DNA of 64,000 nt from Trichostrongylus colubriformis. Lineage: Eukaryota; Nematoda; Chromadorea; Rhabditida; Trichostrongylidae. This document shows positions 11,565 through 23,500 of the stretch, piece after piece (position 1 is the stretch's first letter; each line of letters begins with the position of its first letter). The notes under the pieces were generated by a model. The model worked only from the letters and a program-made list of their open reading frames with translations. It was not told where the DNA came from and did no database searches. The position numbers and the translations under genes are program-made. The DNA lies in NCBI GenBank assembly GCA_963978905.1, contig OZ022259.1:51726727-51790726 (forward strand), read 5' to 3'.

Positions 11565-14500
11565 CTTCGCATATCTGAACATATATCTGAACAGGAAGGG
11601 AAGTGAACATGGCGATCGATCTGACAACCGAAATATCCCATAGAAGACGCGCGTCATGGGCAGCTTTCAACTGGATCCGTGAAGTGACTGACCAGCTGAG
11701 AAATGCAGATCGGAAAGCATGATATTCAACGCCTCAGGCAGGCACTACTGCTGCAGGCACTACTGTTACGCAACGGAATCCTGGCCTGACAATAAGGCAG
11801 TATCCAAAGCAACGTAGTCAACTCGTCGTGCGCTGGAAAGAAGCTTCTTGAAGATTGACCGGTATCAGCAACAGCAGCTCAGGTTACGAAGTGAGGCTCT
11901 AAGGGAGAAGTCGCAATTGCAGATCCGTTGCGGTACATGAGGGATGAAGCATCGTTGGGCACTTACTCAGAAGAGAGGACGACCGATGAAGTCTGCGACT
12001 GACCGCGAAACTAGACGAGAAATGGCTTCCGCGGATCAAAACGAGGCTACTGGGAAGACCGCTATCAAGGTGGGCCGACGCATTCTCGACATCATTCAAA
12101 GAACGCGGTATGCCACACTGGATGCAAGTCGCCAAGAATCGAGCGGAATGGCGAAGTTGTGGTCCACGCTAGGACAACACCAGCCGACGGACCGACAAAG
12201 TATCTTAGTAAGTAAGTTACTGAGACGGTCAAGGAGTCCGAGTAGCACTGAAGCGTTTTCTCCGCTGGGTGCCGAATGATCGACCAACAGTAATTGCTGT
12301 TAACCTAGTCATTCATCAGTGTCAATCGTATCTCCGTTAGCACATAGCACCTAACAAAATTCTAGATAGTGTTGTAGGCTGCTGATATATTCTGTTCTTC
12401 TGATATCGGAAAAGGAACAAAGTGCTTAATTCAGCAAATATTTTATTATCTGTCTACGGTGGGTGTATTGCAGCCGTAGGCATTGCATTAACTTTCATCA
12501 ACTATTTATGATTCGAATCATCAAACTCCAACCGTTCCATCTCACGTAACTCCTATGAGCGTTCACGTTTTGCGGCCAACCGGGAAAGCACGGGTATGCA
12601 ATATTCCCACGTTTCTTTCCAGCTTTCAGAAGATATCACTTATGACCACTCACCACAAGCCTTCCTGTCACCACCTGTATACCTGTATCACTAAAAGATC
12701 TGTGGTCCCATAACTGTAGCGAGCGAGTTATAGCTTCCATTTGAACAGACTGACGCGCCCATCAACAAATACACTTAACCGAATACCAGACAGAATAGTT
12801 CAACCAAAAAGTCACTGCATTTCCTCGACAGAATTCTGCAATCACTGCCACGGCTCTATAATGTAGACTATAAGAAGGAAACTGTGGACGCTCGGAATTC
12901 GGCAATCTCTTCATGGAATCAACTGCACATTCAACCTCCACTAAGAGTCGGATCCTGAGCACGTGCATGGTCAACGCAGTCGAAAATCAACGGCAAGAAT
13001 CAATACTTGCGATCTGTCAATCCAAAGCTGTAAAAACTTACCTCTGTCTCACCAACTGAAACTTTCGTGTAAAAGTTGATGCACTCCATAGTATCCTCCT
13101 TCTATTTCAAAACTAACGAATGTACAGATTCCCCACGTCTCCGAAGTTTAGCCTTTAGCGGAAGTTTCGGAGCGGGAAGTCACTCTCCTTCTACTAAAAG
13201 AATGCATTCCATGCCTCTATTGCTACACCATCAAGACCGGACCGATCATTTAAATTTACATCTATCTACCTTCTCCAGCACTTTGAAAATATCCCAGTCT
13301 GTCCACGATAAGATAGAGCAAGTCGTTTTCTCTATCTGTGGGCTTTCTCTACGAGGGGCATTAGCGAGTAGAAGTCATCAAGGCCTTTTGCACCCACCTT
13401 TCGTCCTCATATGGCACCCTTGGTGCTTTTCACAATCTTTACTGCTGATGTCAGGCTTCAGCGCAAACCAATTTAGTGCTTCCATACAAGTCCACTCCTC
13501 GTAAAAGGCACATATCTCCGTATTCTTTGCTTTGACTACAACAGCCTCACCAAATCTTTAACAGAGCGACGACTTTTACACTCTGATTCTGCTGCCAACG
13601 TCCCTCTCCTTCCTCACTACTCTCTGAACTTTACCATGCACAATCACACCGTTTTATCTCCTCTACACCACACTCGAATGTCAGCACAGTGCGCTTCGTG
13701 CATAGTATCGTGATCTTATCCGCCTTCTTTCGGGTCACTTGAAGCACTTCGAAGGACCAGAAATATTCAGCCTCCTTCTCTCGAGACCGTTGCTTTTAAC
13801 TCGGTGCAATCCTGACATCGAATCCTCCTAGCGCATGTTGCCCTTGTGTTTTGTGGCAATGTGCTATAGCTCGGGTCCGTCCTAGGCCGAACCCTGATGT
13901 TTCTCCCCGAACCCCTTCTGTAAGAACGCAAACCCTTTGCACCAAGCGATTTATGCCGTTGCGGGCGCTCAAAGCTGCCCTGCGTGAACTGTGACGTTTC
14001 TTATTACGCTTCGTCTGACTGCCCATCCCTCCGTCCCTCCGTCCGTCTGTCACGAAATTAGGTGTTATCTGAAAAACGACCTGTGGAAATGGGGACAAGT
14101 TTGGCATGAGTAGTGTTGGTACAAAAACTAAGGAGCATACACGGATCATGTTAAGCTCCGCCCACCGTGGGCGGAGCGTGCTCTGAATCGTCCGGTCTTC
14201 GAATCGAAAATTGTTCGTCCGGAAAATGGTCAAAACGGGAGGAAACGATGGATTAAGGCCAGCCATGAATTACTGAAGGTTAAGAAATAGGCTTGAGCTT
14301 AGTGGGCGGAGCACCCCCGAAAGGACGCTCCGTGCAACAAAAATTCATAAATCGGTTCCAACGCAGCTTTAAGTCCAGGAAAAAAATCGGAAGGAACGAC
14401 CAATGTCAAAGCTGTCAACGCAGTCAAAATAAGCGGAATACTTCCATCAGTGGGCGGATTGTGTAATTAATCGCGTGGTGCTCGCTGCAAATGACAACTC

Positions 14501-17500
14501 ATTCCCAGAACTGCTTAGAGATTGAGAGAAATGTGGGAGTGGTCAGTGGTGGCTAGAGCTATAAAAGCATAAAAGGATAAAGTGATTGGCGCTGATTGGC
14601 GTCAATCAATCCTTTTCTGGGATGTGCCGCACATATGAGTTCCATTCAGAATCCTGGTGGCTGGAAAATGTGATGTGACTATACAATGACTTGCGGTGGC
14701 CAGCCGATGTATAAGTCAGTGCTTTTATCCTCTCAGACGAGTCTGGTACCGATTTATCGACCCACGAGGAATGAAAGGCTTGGTTGGTCTGGGCGGTCGT
14801 TCATGCGGGATTTCATCCCCGCACTATGAGAGTGGGATGTGCGCCACCTGTCACCACACCACCTCCGCCCGGCTAGAGCAATAAGATAAAGAAACGCTCC
14901 GACGGTGAGCGGAGCATCCATAGGGTTGGGCGGAGCTTGGACGTTGCATGAAAAACAGCCCATGAAAATGGAGACGAAATTGGTAGGGCATGGGTTGTAG
15001 GGCATGGGATAATAGTAAAGAGCACACATGGACCAGCTCAATATCGCAGGGCGGAGCGTGTACCGGAATGTTTCGTCGAGAATTGTAAATTGGGTCCTAG
15101 TATGACCCAAACGTGGGGAAAGATAGATTAAGGTTAGGGATTAATTTCTGAAAGTCATGAAAGAGACCTGTGCACAGTGGTCGGAGCAGTTGTGGTGGAG
15201 GGCGGAGCTTGGACGTTACATGAAAAACGACCTGTGCAGATAGGAACAACTTGCGATGTGTGGGGTATGGAGCAAGAATAGGAGCCAGATGAACCAGGTT
15301 AAGCTCCGTACACGATAGGCGGAGAGTGCTCTAGAATGTTCCGTTTGTAGACCGAAAATCGTTAATTGGGTTATAATATGACCCAAACGTGAGGAAAAGA
15401 TGAGTTAAGGTCAGCGATAAGTTTCTGAAAGTCATGAGAAAAGCCTGAGCACAGCGGACGGAGCGCACCCCTAATATGCGGCCCGTAGAGCAAAAATTCT
15501 TAACTCAGTTCCGACGCGGCAGAGAGTTAGGAAAAAATCGGTGGAAATGACCAATCTTCGTGCCATCTTGAACACACTCAAAAAGCGGAAACCCGCCCAC
15601 AGTGGGCGCGGAATGCTAATGATTCTCCCTGCAATGCGGAATGATTCTCACTGCAAAAAAGTAATTATCTTTTGAATCATCTGGGGACCGGGAGAAAAAG
15701 GGAATCGGTCAGCCGTAGCTGGAGCTATGAAAGGACAAGACATTCAAAAGGTGGGCTGAGCTCTTACAATAGGGGGTGGAGCTTGGGCATCACGTGAAAA
15801 ACAACCTGTGGTGAAGGAGCATATTCCGGAAAGGTAGGGCATGGGCGAAGAAGTAGTGTGTACACATGAACCAAGCTAAGTCCCTCTCACAGTAGGCAGT
15901 GAAATACTCTGTTCTCAAGAAAAAAAAGCAATCCAGACCGATCTACCAGCGCCTACGGTGTTTCGCGCACAGTAGTGTGCTCCAGACAACTGGTGAATAT
16001 ATAATTGTAAACAAGATCCTCTTCATTTTCCGGATGATGTCATCGAATTTCTCTTGGAGGCAATTCAGCGAACTATCGTTCCACTAGCAATTCAAATCGA
16101 TCTCAGTTCCCTAGCCCGGTATCTTCAAAGCCAGGGCACTCGAATCATCGTTTCATTCACTGTAGCTAGGAAGACAGCGCGCTCACCCACGACAGCGCTA
16201 ATGCTGCCGGTTCGCTGATGTTTGTAGAAGATGATAGCTTGCAGTGGCAAGTTATGTATAGCAATAAGAAATACTCGCGATATCATAGTTGCACTACGAA
16301 CTCTATAGAATGCTAGATGCCCCAGCCAGATTCACATGCGCTCGTCCATTTCAACGAAGCAGAAAGTATAAGTTATAAAGCGTCCGCCAACTACAATACC
16401 GCTCTCGTCGTGTGAGTAATTTTCGCCTTGCGGTTTGTTCGCGAACAAACCGTCGCAAGGCGAAAATTACTCACGCGACGCGAGCGGTATTGTACTACAT
16501 TCAGGGTTTTGAGCTAAAGTAGGTTCTTTGAGGGGTACCTCCGGTGACCTCACATTCCGGCCTCAGAACTGAGAGGAGACACTCATCACGCTGAGCACAT
16601 ATGGGCTTTTCCGTAGCGAACGATCCCACGAATTCTATCCAAGCACCAAGAAGCAGTTTTCAAAAAAAATGGACAGGATTCCAAACTTGGCACACAATTC
16701 AACAGTATATGGTGAAAACTTCAATCCTCGACGAGTACGATTACACTTTGTATTAGGCGTGATGCTATGTTTTAAGAAAGTGAACCTGATGAGCCAACTC
16801 ATGTGCTATTACAATATATGACGTTAAACTTTCGATGTCGTCCCATAATACACTCTCCCTGAAACGGAATAACTTCTTCAACATGAAATTGGATTGGAAT
16901 GGAGTTCATACGGAAAATACTCTAGACGGGCAATGCACCTGTAAACAATTAGTCCCCAATTTTCCAGCGCACCAGCTTGGAAGTCGGGAAGAGCGACCAT
17001 ATCTGCATGTTCAAGCAAAAACTCAGCAAGCAAAGCTTGATGAAAAGAAAATCATAGGCATCACCCATCAAACCTAGTTTGGGTAGCGGATATTTGATTC
17101 CAAAATGATGGTTGAAAAAATCAAGGTGTGCGATTCCAGAGGACAAAGAAGATGAAGTCTTATTCAGGGCTTCAGGGCGCGACCATACTCGAAGCTGGAG
17201 AGAAGTTAGGATAATCTAGCATTAAAGGAAGGTTAACAACACAAGAATACATACCCGCACATTGTCCTTGGTATAACCTTCAACGAACTTGAACTCGCTA
17301 ACAGCAATGGCAAGAATGTACGTCGACATCTTTGGTGTTTCCTCAAATGCGGTTCTTCTCCAGGGTGTATTTGCCTCTCTGGAAGCGATCAAACCAAGAT
17401 TTAAAAAAAGAACTGAAGACGTTTGTTTGTTGTACAAAAGTATTGCAGGACAGCGGGGATGCAGTCTTGGGTCTACACACCACGCCGCAGAAAAGGTGGG

Positions 17501-20500
17501 GTTCAACGTGCAACACATACGCATGTGCAACGACATGAGCCCCTGAATGAGCCATTCAGAAAGATCGCCGAGAATTCCAAACGCCGCGCCCGGACCCGGA
17601 AGAGTTTCCGCACATTTATAAGGAAAAAAATATCTCATTTTCTCTTACTTTGTGCTATCGATCTCTTTTCCATTGGAAAGAGCAGTGGTTCCCTCCGGAT
17701 GGATTATCGTAACAGTCCACTTTGCTTTGAAGTCCGGTTCATCGAAACAAGGAACCATTCTACGAGCATGGCTCGGCGGGAACGTATTCACAGCGGCGAT
17801 CCTAAAAAAACATAGATGTAATGAAGCAGGATAAGTGTGAGTTGAAATGAAGCTGGAGCACCAGCGAAGGCGCCAAGATCCAATGACATTTGGGCCGGAT
17901 AGTAACGGATGTAAACTGGGACACATGGATTTTGCCCTCGGCGTGCGACGCTTTAACAGCCTGAGGCCTCTGACCGTGTGCCATAAATCACTCGGACAAT
18001 TTCTTCAAGCAAATCCCATCCCCCAGCAAGTCTATTCCGCTCCATTCATTCATCACTGGGTGATGCACCGTGACACAGTACTCAAAAAAGTGAATTTTCA
18101 AATTGAGAAAAAATGATTAGTTCCATTTCTCAGAAAAGATCCAATCTACTGAGCTCAAATGCCACACTCTCCTTTCATTTCAATATTTGTAGTGGTCTAC
18201 CCGCTTTTCGAAATATTCCTGGAGAAAACTGTTGAGCTGCCTCCACACACCGCGGTGTCGTCGGCAGGGCGGGGTTGCGTGTCTCTGCGTCTCCGCCTGC
18301 CACTCTTCTTCATTGCCTGTGCCCTCTCTGTAACTCACCCATACCACTCTGCCTCGCTACCCATGTGCGCAGCCACGTTCTGCCGGAGCTGAAGGCGACC
18401 TTACAGAGGGCACGTTAAAGAGATGGGCATGACGGCCCTAATGACCGTGTGCCCCAACCGTCAGCTAAGGAGTATCCGATGCAGCATAATTTTACATGCA
18501 TTTCCTCTTTTTTCGACATGCCTATCATGGCTGTAAGGGGGTGTATTCGAGGGTATAATGTCTAGGAGAGGGCTACAGAAAGTAAATTGCTCCACCGTTT
18601 CCGAATTTAGTTGTTTCGGCCGCAGAGCGAAGGCGAAGAGGCAGAAATGTATGCACTGAATTAAACAGTCATTCCCAATACATCTGCTCTTGACCAGTAG
18701 CATTTACAGTTCTCCAAAAAAGGTAGTACCAGACATGTAAGCTCAAAATGAATTGAGAGAGTGGTGATATTTTTAGAACACACTAGAGAAACACGGTTAT
18801 TAGCAGATTTCGATCGGCGCTCGAAAGCACATTTCGTGACTACAGTGCATTTCTCACGGTCTGGCAGGGCGTAGCCTACGGACCTGGTTGAGTGGCGAGA
18901 ATGACAGTACCTGGCGAGAGTGAGAGTGTGTGACGGGGTGAGAGACTTTGATACACGTTCATCCAACTCCGTAGGCCACGCCCTGACAGGCCGTGGGAAA
19001 TGGACTGTACCTTGTGATCCTTATTGCGCTCGTTAATGTAATATCAAAAAAGGGGTGATAAATATCACATAAGTGGAGAATAACAAAAGACACCGTAAGG
19101 AATACCGAATACAACACTTCCTCAACATAGTCCTCGTACGAGAACTGAAGCCTAGGAATACATCTTTGCTTTGACGCGTCTTTGTTTGATGGTACCATGC
19201 ACAATCCGGTGTGTTACCACCAATTTCTCCCTCCCAAAGCTGCCCTCATTATCCTACTATTATATAATCCGCTAAGTATGTCTGTCAGTATGTGTGCTTG
19301 TCACGAATCATATGTCACGACGCAGCAAAGCTGGAAATTTGATTTCTGCAGGTAATGTAGAGGGTGGCACGGGGACACTAATGGTGGGGGGCCGCTTCTG
19401 ATAATAACTGATAAGGACTGATAATAAGCGGCGAAAGGCACACGTCGTCAAGTCCGTTCCCGATTTTGGGCTGATCCTGGAACGCCGACACTCATAGGTG
19501 TTTTGAGGGGTGGGACGGGAACATTAGAGGATTCGTTCACGGAACAATGCGTTCCTTTGTTACCCATATATTTATGCTGTATTTGCTTAGACAGAAGACT
19601 CATTCTTCCGTGGGCGATTCCTTCAATGGGGAGTGATCCAAATTGGCAACGATTGATAAGATTCGATAAGAAGCGTCAAAAGACAAATGCCGCCATAACC
19701 GCCTTGTTTTTCCGGCTGAAAGTGGAATGTTTACATTCGCATATATTGCAGAGTACCGAGATCCTAATGATGACCAATCGAAACATATAACGGTTCACAA
19801 GGTCTGATGAGAGCCGTTAGAAAGTGGATGGGTTGAAATCCGGGTACACCGCCCATTACTGCTACACGACCGCTATAGTAAAAGCGTTTGATGCTCAACA
19901 CCAGTGGGTGAACATTTTTTTTTCATGCTCTTATATCAGCTGCCGATGTATCGACCGCTAGATTCTAGCGTTCCAAATTCCAAATAGAGCTGCTGGCAAA
20001 CGGATCTATTACCAGCAATTAGAATGAGATTCTCACTGTGTGAACAAATTGCTCTCAATCGATGCGCTCGAATACCAAGCTATGGAACGCCAAATTATCG
20101 GAACTTTCATGTAATAACTACTGCAGCCCAAGTGTAAAATAGTCAATGAGCCAACAGATCACTTCTTGAACCGTCCTTATTTGCCACAAAGCGGTTGACC
20201 GCTAGCTCATCGAGACTTCCGAAAAATGGCAGATGTGATATGCAGTGGTAAATGATTAAATTATCAACCAACAATAAGTCTTAAAGCAGCGTTCATAGTT
20301 TTGGAATTTGCGTTTTTGTGGAAAGTAGAGTAGATACGTATCGATTGGGAAAACTGTGTTTTGCGTTTTTGTGGAAATGCGGAATTGTGGAAATGCGGAA
20401 AAAACATTAGATACGTATCGATTCCCATGTTACGAAGAGACGAGAGGATTAGAGAAAGGAAAGTGTGGAATTGTGGAATTTGCGTTTTTGCGGAAATGAG

Positions 20501-23500
20501 GAAAAGGATAAGATACGTATCGATTGAGAGAACTGCGGATTTGCGGAATTTGCGTTTTTGTGGAAATGCGGAATAGTGGAATTTACGTTTTTGTGGAAAT
20601 GAGGAAATGGATAAGATAAGTATCGACTGCTTCGTCAGCGAACGTGGATGATAAGACAAAGCACTTTCTACGCTGAAGGAAGTCTATTAAATTGCTCTTT
20701 CATCAAACAGTTTCTTCTCTTCTCACTCATTCTTTTCAGCTCTCGATCATTCGCTTTTGATTTGTGACTTTCGTCTGCTGTCACACTGCAGCGTCTTTGG
20801 GTGGCGTGCAAGTGGTCCAAACAGTGCCGAGACTTCATGTCAGCAGTGCTCTGTGGAGAGCAATAACGACGAATCAAGATTCTTGTGAGACCAAAACGAT
20901 GTAATACAGACTGTTACAGAGTAGCTGCCACTTCATCATAGATCGTTTCTGCTTTCAGTGAGAATTTGTATTTAATTGAAGATGCCCTAATTTAACTATT
21001 TGAATTACAAGTTTTCCATCTTTATTACATATTTACCTTTACAAGTATCTGACCCTATTCTTCGATGCTTATCAGTGACATAAGTGGGCCAGCTAAGCGG
21101 CCAAGATCTTGAATAGGTAGTAATTTATTTATTTATTTTATTTACTTTGCGTCCGCAGACGCGCTGCCATGACATATCTTGCAGATAGGAGTTAATCTCG
21201 ATATCGTTAAAGAAAGCAATAGTCAGAGTAAATAGCACTTCATAGTCAAACTCGGAAAACACAGGTCATAACAGAAAAAAAAGTAAATAAAATAAGTCCC
21301 TGAGAACATGATAGTAACGGAAGAGAGTGAGAAAAAGATACGAGTTCAGTCTCTGTCCAGATTTGTGAAGAAGATCCTTGCAACTGGAGTGGCAGCGCAG
21401 CTGCTCATCCGGTTACCAAAACGGCCGAGTGACCTCGTGACCGCACCAACCCGCATACCTAGAAGCCAGAACACAATACTCCCCTGCACCAGTCGGCTAT
21501 GGTGCCCAGTCGCCACAGTTGGGGTCATAGGGACTTACCGCAACTTTGGGACACGGGTATACCGACCTCCCTCGTGGAAACGGTAAGCTAGGAGAGTACA
21601 ATGCCTAAGCTACACGCATGCGCCCGGAGCGATCATCCAGTTTCTCAACCGTTGGTCTAGACAAGGAGAGACCCTCCGAACTTCAAGGTTCCACGAAAGC
21701 TGACAAGAATCCGAACAAGGTCAAACTGAGCAAACTGATCAGTGACAGATTCAGCGACAGGCGAGATAGAAGAAATAAAATAAAGCAAAATACAGGCACA
21801 ACTTTCGGAAGCAATCCATTGAAAGGCGATGCAAGAGAACAAGAGGGTATGTGCCAGCATCAAGTTATATCAAGGATACCCAGTAACTCTAGAAGATTCA
21901 TCCGTTTGATGGCCCTTTTAAACTGTTTGGAGTTTGTAAGTTTTGGGAGAGTAGAAGGCATAGCTTCCAGCCATTTCGCCGTCTTTACAGAGAAGCTGTT
22001 CAACCAAAGTTCACGACAATATTTGCCCATCCTGTGGTTGAGAATACCAAACGTTCCTCTTCTGCCGGATGTGGGTAGAAATGTCCAGTAGGTCGAAGGC
22101 TTGATGCGAAGTTCATCTTTCAGAAGCTTGAAAGCAAAAACTAGATCCGATTGAATGCGCCTATAATAGAGACTTTTCAAATACAATTTTTTCAGCCGCT
22201 CCTCTCGTGAAGTAACCCCACTCATGGGTGACCTGACCCCACAGTAATCATCGGAACACTTGCAACATACTCGTGCTAAGGTGAATTTACAGTAACGATC
22301 TTGAACAGATTTTAAAGATGTCTCACTTTTGTACGAGAAACTGCAGAAGTAGTAAAACCAAAACCTATTGACACTATTGCTACTTTCAAAGCAAATATCA
22401 AATAGCGATAATAGCATCATTTTAGGAGAGAGTTTGTGAAGAGGCACCACAAAAATAAAGATGACAACATTCAGAAAGTGATTCTAAAACACAGCCCAGC
22501 ATGGTCGACCGTCCACGAATGATGAGCTACGTGGAATAACACGCACCGCTACGTGGCTTACACGCTTTCCACAACTCCTCATTTCCACGAAAACGCATAA
22601 ACGTAATTCCACGGTTCCGCATTTCCATTTAATTCGCATTTTCCAAACGCAAATCGATATGTATCTATTCTTCTTCTTCCCACAAAAACGCAAATTCCGC
22701 AGTTTCCCCAATCGATACGTATCTATTCTTCTTTCCGCAAAAAAGCAAAAATGCAAATTCCGCAAAAGCGCAAATCCCAAAACTATGAACGCTGCCTAAG
22801 CCCTAAATGTTCAGCAAGTGAATACGAATAGTACTTCACATCATTTGGAATATTTCGACCGCAAAACGCTCGAAATCCTGAAAAGAAGAGGATGTTTGTA
22901 GAGACCAGTTTAGCTAGGGCACAGTACTGCGCTTATCACATTGTGGAATCATGCCGTATAGACTTCTCTGATATCGGTTGGCCAGATAGGCTATTACAAC
23001 ATCATAGAAGTCCACCGTGCGATTCACGCAGTACTGTGCGATAGCTCAACTGCTTATTATATGGCCTCAACCCATCCTCTCGCAGTAGCGGAAGCCTCTT
23101 TTGTCAAGAAACCATTACCGTTACTACAAGCCACACAGAACTGGACGTGGGTGGCCGGCTGGCAGGCGTTGCTTGGAGTCGAGCCAGTATCTCGAATTGG
23201 GTCACCGCGCACGACAGTGCTGCTTTCATTTTTGTAGGTCCTGCTTACTCGACTACAGGAGCGGCATTAGCGCTGTAATGACCAACCGTGACGCTACAGT
23301 GACGGCCCGACGTGAATTCTATTAGGAGAATCGTCCGTCTACTACACCTCACACAGAACAGTGAACTATCCTGCTTATCGTAACGTGCGTGAAGTACTTT
23401 GGGAGCTCGATTCTTGCACAGAAATTTGAGACGGTCACAGCGATATATAACTTCTTCTCGATTTATCAAATGGGCGTTGTTTTGAAAAAAATGTAGTATT

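Larger units (their letters stand above)
7290..12200 (+). mobile_element. RTE-type non-LTR retrotransposon, decayed and interrupted
   Basis: Pieces in several frames. The endonuclease region (7770-8300) has [29 protein letters not shown] and [10 protein letters not shown] read across frames. The reverse-transcriptase region (9370-9900) has [46 protein letters not shown] and [11 protein letters not shown]. The tail (11600-12180) has RGRP and WSTLGQHQ pieces. The catalytic FADD motif reads FANN and many frameshifts are present, so it is inactive. Repeat family A interrupts it at 9887-11564. It lies in antisense inside the large intron between M1 exons 11 and 12. Confidence 0.82.

Noticed and set aside
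13076..13504. 142-codon plus-strand frame
   Set aside because: Low-complexity Ser/His-rich translation with no family resemblance.
16141..16320. Possible M1 exon reading [17 protein letters not shown]
   Set aside because: Phase does not fit exon 10, and the true HELAHQ exon was found at 16786-16858.
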